Source: Rhizobium sp. CF080 (GTDB taxonomy: Bacteria; Pseudomonadota; Alphaproteobacteria; Rhizobiales; Rhizobiaceae). Taken from it: a DNA stretch of 64,000 nt. This document shows, piece by piece, positions 52,562 through 61,296 of the stretch (the stretch's first letter is position 1; each line of letters starts with the position of its first letter). Location of the stretch: contig NZ_AKKC02000010.1 of the NCBI RefSeq assembly GCF_000282095.2, positions 124,001-188,000 of the forward strand. The letters are read 5' to 3'. The position numbers and the translations under genes are program-made. Under the pieces are notes generated by a model. That model saw only the letters and a program-made list of their open reading frames with translations. It was not told the DNA's origin and did no database searches.

Positions 52562-52730
52562 GGCATTGCATATGAACCTTGAGGCGGTGCGGCATTCTTA
52601 ACCCTCCCCCTTGTGGGGAGGGTGGCCGGCAGGCGGGAGGGGTTTTGATGCGGAGTGAAAACCCCTCCCCAACCCCTCCCCACAAGGGGGAGGGGCTCCA
52701 CGCACCGCCTCACGTTCCATATGCAATGCC
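52562..52730. repeat. 169-bp MITE-like imperfect palindrome
   Basis: The ends are exact inverted repeats (GGCATTGCATATG at 52562-52574 and CATATGCAATGCC at 52718-52730), and similarity continues inward (GAGGCGGTGCG, then CCCTCCCCCTTGTGGGGAGG at 52602-52622 with its complement at 52675-52694). It sits exactly between the stops of the convergent sigma-factor and DUF1905 genes. It has no coding capacity and is likely a small non-autonomous mobile repeat that may also terminate both transcripts. Confidence 0.75.
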
Positions 52731-52735
52731 CTCCG

Positions 52736-53035
52736 CTACCGCCGCGGCGGCCGTAGTGCCATCTCGACGAAAATCACGTCGCCCGCCGTGATGCCGGTCT
52801 TTTTCCGCACGGCGTCCTTCAGCGGCAGGAGATAGGTCTCGTCCTTCGGGAAGAGCGAGGTGTAGAATGAGACGCCGCCGATCCTCGCGTCGACCGGGAT
52901 CACGCCCCATCCATATGTCAGAAGCTTTGAGAGCCGCCTGATCTCCGCGGCATGGTGCAGGGGGAGCGGGGCGAAGAAGAAGGGCGAGGGTCCTCGCCAG
53001 TGGATGACTTCGGCCTCGAATCTTAACTGGGTCAC
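52736..53035 (-). CDS. DUF1905 protein
   Basis: The 99-residue protein matches the DUF1905 barrel: RFEAEVIHWRGPSPFFFAPL near the start, LTYGWGVIPVDARIGGVSFY and LPLKDAVRKKTGITAGDVIF. I chose GTG at 53035 because GGGAGGGG lies four to five bases upstream and the family is about 95-100 residues; longer ATG-started frames reach 53206 but add no similarity. Its function is undefined. It is divergent from the AHSA1-type gene. Confidence 0.8.
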   Translation of the reverse strand: MTQLRFEAEVIHWRGPSPFFFAPLPLHHAAEIRRLSKLLTYGWGVIPVDARIGGVSFYTSLFPKDETYLLPLKDAVRKKTGITAGDVIFVEMALRPPRR

Positions 53036-53187
53036 GGTTCCCCTCCCGATGCCTGCCATCCCGTTCCCGAGGATATTTGGCCCATGAGCCGAAAAAATTC
53101 CATGACACTTGTCGGATATCGTTCTCGTCACACGTCCTAAGTTCAACATCGGATGAGATGTTTTGTAAAACCTGAGGGAGATAGACG

Positions 53188-53658
53188 ATGACCGCCAATA
53201 CCGCAAAGCACGCCTTGCAGATCGTTCGCGAAATGAACGTTCCGGCCGACAAGCTCTTCAAGGCCTGGACCACGCCGGAACGCATGGGGGAATGGTTCTG
53301 CCCGCAGCCCTGGAAGGTGACGGAGGCCAGGATGGACCTGCGGGCCGGCGGATCGAGCTTCATCCTGATGGAAGGGCCGAACGGCGAGAAGATCCCCAAC
53401 TACGGGATCTATCTGGAAGTCGTGCCCAACAGGAAGCTCGTGTTCACCGACGCCTATACCAGCGCCTGGGTGCCGTCGGAAAAGCCGTTCATGACGGCGG
53501 TCGTCGAATTCGAAGACCTCGGCAACGGCCGCACGAAATACACCGCGACCGCCTATCACTGGACCGAGGAAGACAAGCAGGCCCACGAACAGATGGGGTT
53601 CACGGTCGGCTGGGGCATCGTCGCCGACCAGCTCCAACAGGTCGCCAAGACTTTCTGA
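53188..53658 (+). CDS. AHSA1/SRPBCC-family protein
   Basis: The 156-residue START-like protein reads ALQIVREMNVPADKLFKAWT, TPERMGEWFCPQPWKVTEAR, SFILMEGPNGEKIPNYGIYL and FTVGWGIVADQLQQVAKTF. This is the AHSA1 (activator of Hsp90 homologue) branch, a hydrophobic-ligand cavity fold. The ATG at 53188 follows GAGGGAG. It clusters with YciI, ECF sigma and DUF1905 genes, a neighbourhood seen repeatedly in Proteobacteria, which suggests a shared response. Confidence 0.88.
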   Translation: MTANTAKHALQIVREMNVPADKLFKAWTTPERMGEWFCPQPWKVTEARMDLRAGGSSFILMEGPNGEKIPNYGIYLEVVPNRKLVFTDAYTSAWVPSEKPFMTAVVEFEDLGNGRTKYTATAYHWTEEDKQAHEQMGFTVGWGIVADQLQQVAKTF

Positions 53659-53779
53659 AGCATGAGCCGCCGTCCGAGCCAGGCTCGGACGGCCTTGCCT
53701 TGGCCGCAAGGCGCTTTCGAGATCGATTCAAAAGCCTGGCGGAAGTCTTTGAAAGCGGATTCGAATTCGGTTTGGCAAG

Positions 53780-55144
53780 TCACCGGGTGCCGGGGCGCCG
53801 GGTCACTCGGGTATGGGGTTCCTGCGGTTGAGAAATCAGCGCTTCAGGTATCGTCAGGCTCGAATAGACGCGGTTGCGGCCGTTCTTTTTCGCCATGTAG
53901 AGAAGCTGGTCGGCGGCGTTGAGCTGGTTGCCGAAGGTCTCGCGCTCCTCCATTTCCATGACGCCGATCGAGATCGTCACCGATATGGTCTTGTCCTGCA
54001 CCGGAATACTGGTGGCCTGGACGCGGGTCCGTATCTCTTCGCAGAAGGAATGGGCCTGGAAGGCGTTGGTATCCTTCATGTAGATCGCGAACTCTTCGCC
54101 GCCGAGGCGGGCGGCGAGATATCGCCTGTCGATGGTCATCTCGCTAAGGGTGCCGGCAAGACGCTTGAGCACCTGGTCGCCGGCCTCGTGGCCGTAGGTG
54201 TCGTTGACCGACTTGAAATGGTCTATGTCGAGGATCGCGACCGCGTCGTTTGCCGGCGCGGGTCTCAGCGGCGGGTTCTTCTCGAAGAAGAAGCGGCGGT
54301 TTGCCAGCCCCGTCAAATGGTCTCGTTCCGCCAGGTAGCGCAGCCGCTTCAGCTGGGTCAGCGTTTCGACATTGTTGTCGATGCGGCATTGCAGCTCTTC
54401 CGGAACGAAGGGACGGTAGATGAAATCCGACGCGCCGGCCTTCAGGAAGCTCGCGGAAAGGCCTCGGTCGGACGAAGACGAAACCCCGATGATGCGCAGT
54501 TCGTCCGAAGGCCGGGTTGCGCGAATGCGTCTCGTCAGTTCGTGTCCATCCATGTCGGGCATGTTATAGTCGGTGATGACCAGTTCGATCGACGGATTCT
54601 GGTCAAGCATGTCCAGTGCCTCCTTGCCGGAAAGCGCTTCGAGGACACGGAAGTTCTGCCTCTGCATGATCTCGACCAGACCGGAACGGGCCCATCTCGC
54701 ATCGTCGACGACGAGAACGGAAAAGGCGCTGTTGGTCAGGATGCGGTTCACGGTCCTGACGACCGTATCGACCGTCCTGTTGTCGCTCTTGACGATATAG
54801 TCGATGATCTTCCGCTCGGTGTAGCGGATGCGGGTCTCCGTCTCGGAGGTTGCCGTGAAGACGATCGTGGGAACCGCGTATTCGGCAAGCAGGGCAAGGA
54901 TCTCGCCGTTGGGCGCATCAGGCAGGTTGAGGCCCGTCAGCGCCAGGGTGAACTTCTGTCCCGCCAGCAGCATGCGCGCCTGTTCCAGGCTCGCACAGCA
55001 GAAGGTCCTGCCAGCCGTCTCCCGCTCGAGCCGCTGCCGCAGCAGGGCCGAAAGGGCGACGGAATCCTCCACAATCAAGATGTCATTCGATGATTGCAGG
55101 TTCGGAGCGTCCAAGTCCGGCCGATTTCCGGTGCCATCATTCAT
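53780..55144 (-). CDS. Two-receiver diguanylate cyclase (PleD-like)
   Basis: The 454-residue protein consists of REC1 (about 22-140), REC2 (about 145-265) and GGDEF (about 285-445). REC2 is intact, with VVDDARWARSG and phospho-Asp in VITDYNMPDMDG. REC1 has the ED pair in IVEDSVAL, but the phosphoacceptor is replaced by Gly (LALTGLNLPD). The cyclase site is RLGGEEF with FKSVNDTYGHEAGD upstream, so it is probably active. The RxxD inhibitory site before GGEEF is missing. It makes c-di-GMP in response to phosphorylation of REC2 (inference). Confidence 0.9.
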   Translation of the reverse strand: MNDGTGNRPDLDAPNLQSSNDILIVEDSVALSALLRQRLERETAGRTFCCASLEQARMLLAGQKFTLALTGLNLPDAPNGEILALLAEYAVPTIVFTATSETETRIRYTERKIIDYIVKSDNRTVDTVVRTVNRILTNSAFSVLVVDDARWARSGLVEIMQRQNFRVLEALSGKEALDMLDQNPSIELVITDYNMPDMDGHELTRRIRATRPSDELRIIGVSSSSDRGLSASFLKAGASDFIYRPFVPEELQCRIDNNVETLTQLKRLRYLAERDHLTGLANRRFFFEKNPPLRPAPANDAVAILDIDHFKSVNDTYGHEAGDQVLKRLAGTLSEMTIDRRYLAARLGGEEFAIYMKDTNAFQAHSFCEEIRTRVQATSIPVQDKTISVTISIGVMEMEERETFGNQLNAADQLLYMAKKNGRNRVYSSLTIPEALISQPQEPHTRVTRRPGTR

Positions 55145-55396
55145 TCGATTTGCCTAAACTATTGTTCCTGTTGGCCGAGCAGATTATGCCGGATGGATTA
55201 CCATTTTCTTAGATCCTAAACCTACATTTGTGGCCTAAATCTCGTAGTCCCGTGCGGGTTGTCAGGTAATGGCGCAGGCGATGCAGATCGGCCCGCACCT
55301 ATCCATTCCATCGAACGATGCCTTCGAAAGAATAGCATTTGCGGCAAACGTGCCCGATAACTATCTGACAGGCATCAACGAACGGATTTTTTCAAG

Positions 55397-56476
55397 ATGG
55401 AACTCGGGCTTCATACTTTTGGCGATGTCGATGCCGCAGCACTGGACAAGGGCGCGGAAGGTGCAAGGCGGATCAAGGATCTCCTGGAGGAGATCGCGCT
55501 TGCCGATCAGGTGGGGCTCGACGTGTTCGGGCTCGGCGAACACCACCGCCCGGATTATGTGATCTCGTCGCCCTCTACCGTGCTTGCCGCGGCGGCGGCG
55601 ATCACCAAAAACATCCGGTTGACCAGCGCCGTTTCGGTACTCTCGTCGGACGATCCGGTGCGGGTCTTCCAGCAGTTTTCCACCGTCGACCTGATCTCCA
55701 ACGGCCGCGCGGAGATCATGGCGGGCCGCGGTTCGTTCATCGAATCCTACCCGCTGTTCGGCTACGATCTCGGCGACTACGACGAGCTGTTCACCGAAAA
55801 GCTCGTCCTGCTGCTCGCCATCCGTGACGAGGAGATCGTCACATGGCAGGGTGAAAAGCGCGCGCCGATCAACGGTCGCGGCGTCTATCCGCGTCCGCTG
55901 CAGAAGGAGCTGCCGATCTGGATCGCCGTCGGCGGTACGCCACAATCGGTGGCGCGGGCAGGGGCCATGGGCCTGCCGCTCGCGGTTGCGATCATCGGCG
56001 GCGAATATCCGCGTTTCGCGCCGTTCTTCAATCTCTACCGCGAGGCTGCCCGCCGCGCCGGCCAGGATCCGGCCAGGCTGAAGACCAGCATCAACGTGCA
56101 CGGCTTCATCGCCGATACGACTGAAGCCGCCGCCGACCAGTTCTACGGCCCGCAGGCCGAGGTGATGAACCGCATCGGCCGCGAGCGCGGCTGGGGGCCG
56201 ACCAACCGGGCGCATTTCGACGAGGCGCGTTCGAAGCTTGGCAATCTCTTCCTCGGCGAGCCGGAACTGGTGGCCGAGAAGATCATCGCCGCCCATCAGG
56301 TATTCGGCATGGACCGGTTCCTGCTGCAGATGGCGATCGGGCCGATGCCGCATGACCAGGTCATGCGCGGCATCGAGCTTTACGGCGCGAAAGTTGCCCC
56401 GATCGTCAGAAAAGAACTGGGGGTCGCCAGAAAAGAATTGACGGGCTCGGCCGATGGCGCGAAACCGGCCGCCTGA
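55397..56476 (+). CDS. LLM-class flavin-dependent oxidoreductase
   Basis: The 359-residue bacterial-luciferase-like monooxygenase starts MELGLHTFGDVDAAALDKG, with LADQVGLDVFGLGEHHRPDY, RLTSAVSVLSSDDPVRVFQQ and AEIMAGRGSFIESYPLFGYD. It uses reduced FMN (or F420). The physiological substrate is unknown; this subgroup (atypical LLM, about 350 residues) occurs widely in rhizobia. It precedes map by 34 bp on the same strand. Confidence 0.88.
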   Translation: MELGLHTFGDVDAAALDKGAEGARRIKDLLEEIALADQVGLDVFGLGEHHRPDYVISSPSTVLAAAAAITKNIRLTSAVSVLSSDDPVRVFQQFSTVDLISNGRAEIMAGRGSFIESYPLFGYDLGDYDELFTEKLVLLLAIRDEEIVTWQGEKRAPINGRGVYPRPLQKELPIWIAVGGTPQSVARAGAMGLPLAVAIIGGEYPRFAPFFNLYREAARRAGQDPARLKTSINVHGFIADTTEAAADQFYGPQAEVMNRIGRERGWGPTNRAHFDEARSKLGNLFLGEPELVAEKIIAAHQVFGMDRFLLQMAIGPMPHDQVMRGIELYGAKVAPIVRKELGVARKELTGSADGAKPAA

Positions 56477-56510
56477 TCGAGTTAGGACGCGTTAGGACGT
56501 AAAGCAGACC

Positions 56511-57266
56511 ATGGTTATCTCCACCGAAGACGAACTGGCCAAGCTGAAGGATATCGGCAGGCTTTGCGCGCAGGCGATGGAGATGATGGGGAAGGCGCTG
56601 GAGCCGGGCATCACCACCCGCGAACTCGACGCGATCGGCCGCAAGTTCCTGGAGGAGAATGGCGCGCAATCGGCGCCGGAGACCTGCTACCAGTTTCCGG
56701 GCGCCACGTGCATCAGCGTCAACGAGGAAGTGGCGCACGGCATTCCGGGCGACCGAGTGATCCAGGCGGGGGATCTCGTCAATATCGACGTGTCGGCCGT
56801 CAAAGACGGCTTCTTCGGCGATACGGGCTCTTCCTACGCCGTGCCGCCGGTCAAGCGCGAGATCGAAAAACTCTGCCGCGACGGGCGCCGGGCACTCTGG
56901 ACCGGGCTGCAGCAGGTCAAGGCCGGCAAGCCGCTGTCCGGCATCGGCAATGCGATCGGAACCTTCGCCAAGAAGAACCGCTATACGCTGATCACCAATC
57001 TTTCGAGCCACGGCATCGGGCTGACGCTGCATGACGAGCCGAAGGAAATCCCCACCTGGCCGGACCGCCATGAGACGCGCTCGATGGAAGACGGACTGGT
57101 CTTCACCGTCGAGCCATTTTTGTCGCTCGGCGCCAACTGGGCCGAGGACGGCGGCAACGGCGATCCCTGGACGCTCTATAGCGATCCCAAGGCACCGACA
57201 GTGCAATACGAGCATACGATCGTCGCGACCCGCAACGGGCCGCTGATCCTGACGCTAGCGGATTGA
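56511..57266 (+). CDS. map: Methionine aminopeptidase, type I
   Basis: The 251-residue enzyme has the five metal ligands in order: Asp in LVNIDVSAVKDGFFGDTGSS (two Asp), His in SSHGIGLTLHDEP, Glu in FTVEPFLS and Glu in VQYEHTIV; NEEVAHGIPGDR supplies the substrate His. It removes N-terminal Met. It lacks the N-terminal zinc finger of the longer type. This may be a second map copy, since rhizobia often have another one in the ribosomal-protein region (inference). Confidence 0.92.
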   Translation: MVISTEDELAKLKDIGRLCAQAMEMMGKALEPGITTRELDAIGRKFLEENGAQSAPETCYQFPGATCISVNEEVAHGIPGDRVIQAGDLVNIDVSAVKDGFFGDTGSSYAVPPVKREIEKLCRDGRRALWTGLQQVKAGKPLSGIGNAIGTFAKKNRYTLITNLSSHGIGLTLHDEPKEIPTWPDRHETRSMEDGLVFTVEPFLSLGANWAEDGGNGDPWTLYSDPKAPTVQYEHTIVATRNGPLILTLAD

Positions 57267-57312
57267 GTGAGACCTGCCGTCACGAAAACCTTTTGTCGTT
57301 ACGGCAGATCGG

Positions 57313-57528
57313 TCAATTGTGTTTGTTGCCGTCCGTCACGGCATCGACGCGACGATAGAAGGCGTCGGTGCGCTCGGCATGAAGGTTTCCCAGCATCTGG
57401 CGCGTATGGACGCGGGCCGCGCTCTGCAGCAATTGCGCAAAAGCGGCGTAACCGACAGCGTCGGCCTGGCGAAGCTGCGCGATCAACGGATCGACGAGCA
57501 CTTCCGAAAGGGTCAGGTCATGTTCCAT
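57313..57528 (-). CDS. Small hypothetical protein, 71 residues
   Basis: The protein reads MEHDLTLSEVLVDPLIAQLR, QADAVGYAAFAQLLQSAARV, with a predicted helical, slightly acidic character. GGAGG seven bases upstream of the ATG at 57528 supports translation, and codon use looks genuine. It occupies the map-MFS gap on the opposite strand. I do not recognise a named family; it may be a conserved rhizobial small protein. Confidence 0.55.
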   Translation of the reverse strand: MEHDLTLSEVLVDPLIAQLRQADAVGYAAFAQLLQSAARVHTRQMLGNLHAERTDAFYRRVDAVTDGNKHN

Positions 57529-57729
57529 GCGCATGCCTCCGCGCCCCGATGGCGATGATCGAGAGATTGTCTCGCATTCATGTCAGCAGCAAGACAATTT
57601 CGTTCATGCGCTGCACCAATTCGTCGCGGCATATGCACGATTGCGTGTATACGAATCATCATTCGGTTTCATCGCTGCAATGATAATTCCTCATTTGCCG
57701 CGGCCCGCCGGGGCTGCCATAACCGTCTC

Positions 57730-58905
57730 ATGCTGCAGATCAATACGAGCTATTCCAGCCGGCCCCTGCTGATCGGTTTTGCCGGCGCCATCGCCATGGC
57801 CGCCGCAATGGGTTTCGGGCGCTTCGTCTATACGCCGATCCTGCCGGGCATGATCACCGGCATTCCGCTTTCGGCGGCCGATGCCGGGTATATCGCGGCA
57901 GGCAATTTCGCCGGCTATCTCGCCGGCGCCATCCTTTCGGCTTACGGCTGGGCGGCGGGGCGCGAGCGGCAGGTGGCGCTCGGCGGGCTTCTGGCGACCG
58001 CGATCCTGCTGGCGGCCATGGCGGCGACGGATTCGATCATCGCCTTCATCGTCATCCGGTTTCTGGCAGGCGTTGCGAGCGCGCTTGCGATGATCTTTAC
58101 GTCGTCGATCGTGCTGCCCTATGCGGTCGGCCGCGACAATGTGAACGTCCTGCATTTCGGCGGTGTCGGGCTCGGCATCGCGCTGTCTTCGGCGCTGGTC
58201 TTCGCCGTCAACGCGGTGGCCGGCGACGGCGCGCATGGCTGGCGGATGAACTGGCTCGCCAGCGCGGCGATCGTGCTCGTCGTGCTTGCCACTGTGGCCT
58301 GGATCCTGCCGAGACAGGCGATCGGCACCGGCTCGGCGGTCGAGCCGCCGCTTGTCTGGCGCAGGCCGCTCACGCTGCTCACCGCCTCCTACGGTCTGTT
58401 CGGCTTCGGTTACGTGATCACCGCGACCTTCCTCGTCACCATCGCGCGGATGGGGAATGCAGGCCCGGTCGTGGAATTTCTCGCCTGGTTCCTGACCGGC
58501 TCGGCGGCTGCCGTCTCGCTCCTGCTCTGGCGGCCGGTGGTCAACCGCTTCGGGCTGGCCAAGACCTATGCCGCCGCACTCGGCCTGCAGATGGTGGGCG
58601 TGCTCGGTTCGGTGATGCTGCCGCCCACTGCCGGCGCGCTTGTCGGCGGGCTGCTGCTCGGCGTCACCTTCATGGTGATCACCGCCTATGGCCTCCAGAT
58701 CGGCCGGAAACTGTCGCCGGAAAGCCCGCGCCGGGCGCTGGCATCCGCCACCGCCGCCTTCGGCACCGGCCAGATCATCGGGCCGCTGGTGGCCGGCTGG
58801 ATCGCTCAAGGGAGCGGCAGTTTCGTCGCCCCGACGCTTCTGGCCGCCGCCGCTCTCATTGTGTGTGTTCTCCTCGCACTCCCGGTTGCGCGCAGCGCTT
58901 CCTAA
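57730..58905 (+). CDS. YbfB/YjiJ-type MFS transporter
   Basis: The 391-residue protein has about 12 transmembrane helices, opening PLLIGFAGAIAMAAAMGFGR and FVYTPILPGM, with the DUF1228-type GFGRFxYxPxLP motif that defines the YbfB/YjiJ subfamily. The ATG at 57730 gives the family start; the frame is open from 57580, but that part is not hydrophobic-protein-like. The substrate is unknown. Confidence 0.88.
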   Translation: MLQINTSYSSRPLLIGFAGAIAMAAAMGFGRFVYTPILPGMITGIPLSAADAGYIAAGNFAGYLAGAILSAYGWAAGRERQVALGGLLATAILLAAMAATDSIIAFIVIRFLAGVASALAMIFTSSIVLPYAVGRDNVNVLHFGGVGLGIALSSALVFAVNAVAGDGAHGWRMNWLASAAIVLVVLATVAWILPRQAIGTGSAVEPPLVWRRPLTLLTASYGLFGFGYVITATFLVTIARMGNAGPVVEFLAWFLTGSAAAVSLLLWRPVVNRFGLAKTYAAALGLQMVGVLGSVMLPPTAGALVGGLLLGVTFMVITAYGLQIGRKLSPESPRRALASATAAFGTGQIIGPLVAGWIAQGSGSFVAPTLLAAAALIVCVLLALPVARSAS

Positions 58906-59033
58906 TAATCCCGCGGTTACAGTTGTGTAACAAAGTGGCGCGGCCATTGCCGCTCCCTTGGAACTGCCTTAGTTTCCGGCTCAACAGTCGTTCCGACATC
59001 CCGCCGACTCGAACTCAGGAAAGCAAAAGCTCC

Positions 59034-60305
59034 GTGTTCCACTCCTTCTTTCCCCGGCCGAAACTGTTCGCACTTTCGGGCGTCGTTTGGGCCATCGTTA
59101 CCATCCTTGCCTGGTATTTCGTCTTCGACGGTCTTGGCGCGTCCTTCGGATATGTGATGCCGGAGCGGGAGCCTTACGATCTCACATATTTCCTGGTCCC
59201 TGCGAACCTGTGGTTTTACGCCTATTTCGCGGTCTGCCTGGTGCTGTTCGGGGGCGTCTGGAACGTCATCGCCAAGGATCATCCCTGGACGCTCTGGTCG
59301 ATCTGGGGCTCGCTGCTGATCATCGCGGTGACCTATTTCGGGGTGCAGGTCTCGGTCGTCATCAACAACTGGCGCCGGCCGTTCGGCGATCTGCTGCAGA
59401 ACGCCCTTTCGAAACAGCCGGGCATTACCGCCTGGAATTTCTACGATCTTCAGATCGTCTTTGCCCAGATCGTGTTCCTCAGCATGGCCGTCTCGATCCT
59501 GACGGACTTCTTCACCAGCCACTACATCTTTCGCTGGCGCACGGCGATGAACGACTTCTACATGTCGAAATGGGAAAAGCTGCGCCATATCGAAGGCGCC
59601 TCCCAGCGTGTCCAGGAAGATACGATGCGGTTTTCCGCAACGCTCGAGGGGCTGGGCATCAACCTGATCAATGCGGTGATGACGCTGGTCGTCTTCCTGC
59701 CGATCCTGTTCGCGCTATCGGGTTACGTCTCCGAACTGCCGTTCATCGGCGAAGTGCCGCATGCGCTGTTCTGGCTCGCCATCTTCTGGTCGGCGTTCGG
59801 CACCATTCTTCTGGCGACGGTCGGCATCAAGCTGCCAGGGTTGAACTTCCGCAACCAGCGTGTGGAAGCAGCCTACCGCAAGGAACTGGTCTACGGCGAG
59901 GATCATGCCGACCGCGCCCAGCCGGCGACCATCAAGGAACTCTATACCAACGTGCGGAGGAATTATTTCCGCATGTATTTCCACTACCTCTATTTCAACG
60001 TCGCCCGCTATTTCTACATCCAGGCCGATGCCGTGTTCCTGCTACTGATGCTGGTGCCGACGATCGTTGCGGGCAAGATCACCTACGGTATCTACCAGCA
60101 GATCGCCACGGCCTTCGGGCAGGTTAGCAACTCGTTCCAGTATCTCGTCACGTCCTGGACGACGATCATCGAGCTGCTGTCCATCCACAAACGCCTGAAG
60201 GCCTTCGAAGCGGCGATCGACGACCAGCCGCTGCCGACCATCGACCAGCATTACCTGGAGCGGGAAGCCGAAGCCGGCGAGATCGCGGCCGACCGGCCTT
60301 ACTGA
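59034..60305 (+). CDS. bacA: SbmA/BacA-family peptide transporter
   Basis: The 423-residue inner-membrane protein has the SbmA/BacA architecture: TM segments LFALSGVVWAIVTILAWYFV, TYFLVPANLWFYAYFAVCLV and IFLSMAVSILTDFFTSHYIF-like, the EAA-like loop IEGASQRVQEDTMRFS, and a C-terminal NSFQYLVTSWTTIIELLSIH. The start is GTG at 59034 with GGAAAG about 11 bases upstream. BacA imports antimicrobial and plant NCR peptides and is needed for symbiosis in several rhizobia. It is monocistronic with a strong terminator. Confidence 0.93.
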   Translation: MFHSFFPRPKLFALSGVVWAIVTILAWYFVFDGLGASFGYVMPEREPYDLTYFLVPANLWFYAYFAVCLVLFGGVWNVIAKDHPWTLWSIWGSLLIIAVTYFGVQVSVVINNWRRPFGDLLQNALSKQPGITAWNFYDLQIVFAQIVFLSMAVSILTDFFTSHYIFRWRTAMNDFYMSKWEKLRHIEGASQRVQEDTMRFSATLEGLGINLINAVMTLVVFLPILFALSGYVSELPFIGEVPHALFWLAIFWSAFGTILLATVGIKLPGLNFRNQRVEAAYRKELVYGEDHADRAQPATIKELYTNVRRNYFRMYFHYLYFNVARYFYIQADAVFLLLMLVPTIVAGKITYGIYQQIATAFGQVSNSFQYLVTSWTTIIELLSIHKRLKAFEAAIDDQPLPTIDQHYLEREAEAGEIAADRPY

Positions 60306-60332
60306 TTGCCGCTTGAACGCAAGCACTTTTGG

Positions 60333-60363
60333 CCGCGCCGGACGTCTTGTCCGGCGCGGTTTT
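60333..60363 (+). terminator. Intrinsic terminator of bacA
   Basis: An 11-bp perfect stem CCGCGCCGGAC / GTCCGGCGCGG with a GTCTT loop is followed by TTTT, 28 bp after the bacA stop. Confidence 0.85.
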
Positions 60364-60702
60364 GGTTTGGGAATGGGGCAGGCGGTATCGGGTATGTGGG
60401 AGGTAGGTGGTTTGTGCCTGCCCCGGCTGCTTCTTAGCGACTTGAAGAGGATTTCCGAGCCCTCGTCACCCGCCTTGGCAACCATCACCGAAACCGGGGT
60501 CCGAAAACCCTTGAGGAGGATGCCGGTTCGCGAACCCGGTTTCCCATCCGATGACGGAGTGATTATGGGGCGGGTTCGGGAGGCGGGGATGGACGGGGAA
60601 GCGAATGTCCGTAAGGGGTTGATGGGGTTAGGTGTGTTTTTTGTGGGGTGGGGAAAACGTCCCCGGTTTCTGACAGGGGAGATGTGCGGGAAGAGCCTTT
60701 CA
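60364..60702. other. Gene-free stretch downstream of bacA
   Basis: The 339 bp before the repeat block carry one open frame without recognisable similarity or a plausible ribosome-binding site. I see no gene. Confidence 0.5.
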
Positions 60703-60926
60703 CCGCGCCGACGCGCGGTTGCTGGATTCCTGTGACAAGCACAGGAATGAGGGAGGTTGGGGAGCTGCCCGCGACTACCTGCAACGCCTCAGACTTGGGG
60801 TCCTCCTTGCAAAGACAATCTGGAACTAGCCTCCGCCGGTACGGTGTGCTGGAAAAATGGTCCGAGCCTAAACCACCCTCATTCCTGTGCTTGTCACAGG
60901 AATCCAGCAGCCGCGCGTCTGCGCGG
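60703..60926. repeat. Inverted pair of an approximately 55-bp dispersed repeat
   Basis: The units at about 60703-60757 and 60871-60926 are near-perfect reverse complements. Both contain the same 32-bp core (60722-60753 and, inverted, 60876-60907; CTGGATTCCTGTGACAAGCA...), which is itself partly palindromic (TTCCTGTG ACAAG CACAGGAA), flanked by a GC-rich CGCGC segment. A third copy lies at 61297-61328. The DNA between the arms has no gene. Confidence 0.85.
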
Positions 60927-60940
60927 CAGGGACTCTATCC

Positions 60941-61231
60941 TCACAAGGAATGCAGATGTGAGGCGATGTCCTCCCAATCCGGATTACGTTCCTCGATAAG
61001 GTTGAGTTTCCATTTTCGCGGCCATTTCTTCATCGTCTTTTCGCGGGTGATCGCATCAACGAGAAGGTCGTATTCCTCGAACCAGACGAGGGTCTTGACG
61101 CCGTATCTCGATGTGAAGCCGGGTGTCAGTTCGTTCTGATGTTCGTAAAGGCGGCCAGGAAGATCGCGCGTCACGCCGATGTAGAGCGTGCCGTTACGCT
61201 TTGAGGCGAGAATGTAGACGTAACCCTTCAT
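60941..61231 (-). CDS. GIY-YIG-family endonuclease-like protein
   Basis: The 96-residue protein has GYVYILASKRNGTLYIGVTR (the GIY-YIG pair as GYVY and YIG), the catalytic Arg in RDLPGRLYEH and Glu in the later helix region AITREKTMKKWPR. These small UvrC-N-terminal-like proteins are common single genes; their role is mostly undefined. The ATG at 61231 is used; the open frame upstream runs into repeat DNA. It is bracketed by copies of a 32-bp repeat. Confidence 0.87.
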   Translation of the reverse strand: MKGYVYILASKRNGTLYIGVTRDLPGRLYEHQNELTPGFTSRYGVKTLVWFEEYDLLVDAITREKTMKKWPRKWKLNLIEERNPDWEDIASHLHSL

Positions 61232-61296
61232 GGTTGAAGATTGGCAGTGGTCATTACCGCTTGCAAGAGTCTTTCGCGCCGCCGACGCGGCGCGGC

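Noticed and set aside
53813..55093. A 426-codon plus-strand frame opposite the diguanylate cyclase
   Set aside because: It is an antisense shadow of a gene with clear receiver and GGDEF motifs.
57691..58947. A 418-codon minus-strand frame opposite the MFS transporter
   Set aside because: It is a charged, low-complexity translation typical of the antisense of membrane-protein genes.
60313..60735. A 140-codon frame after bacA
   Set aside because: It starts within the bacA terminator, runs into a dispersed repeat and shows no family similarity.
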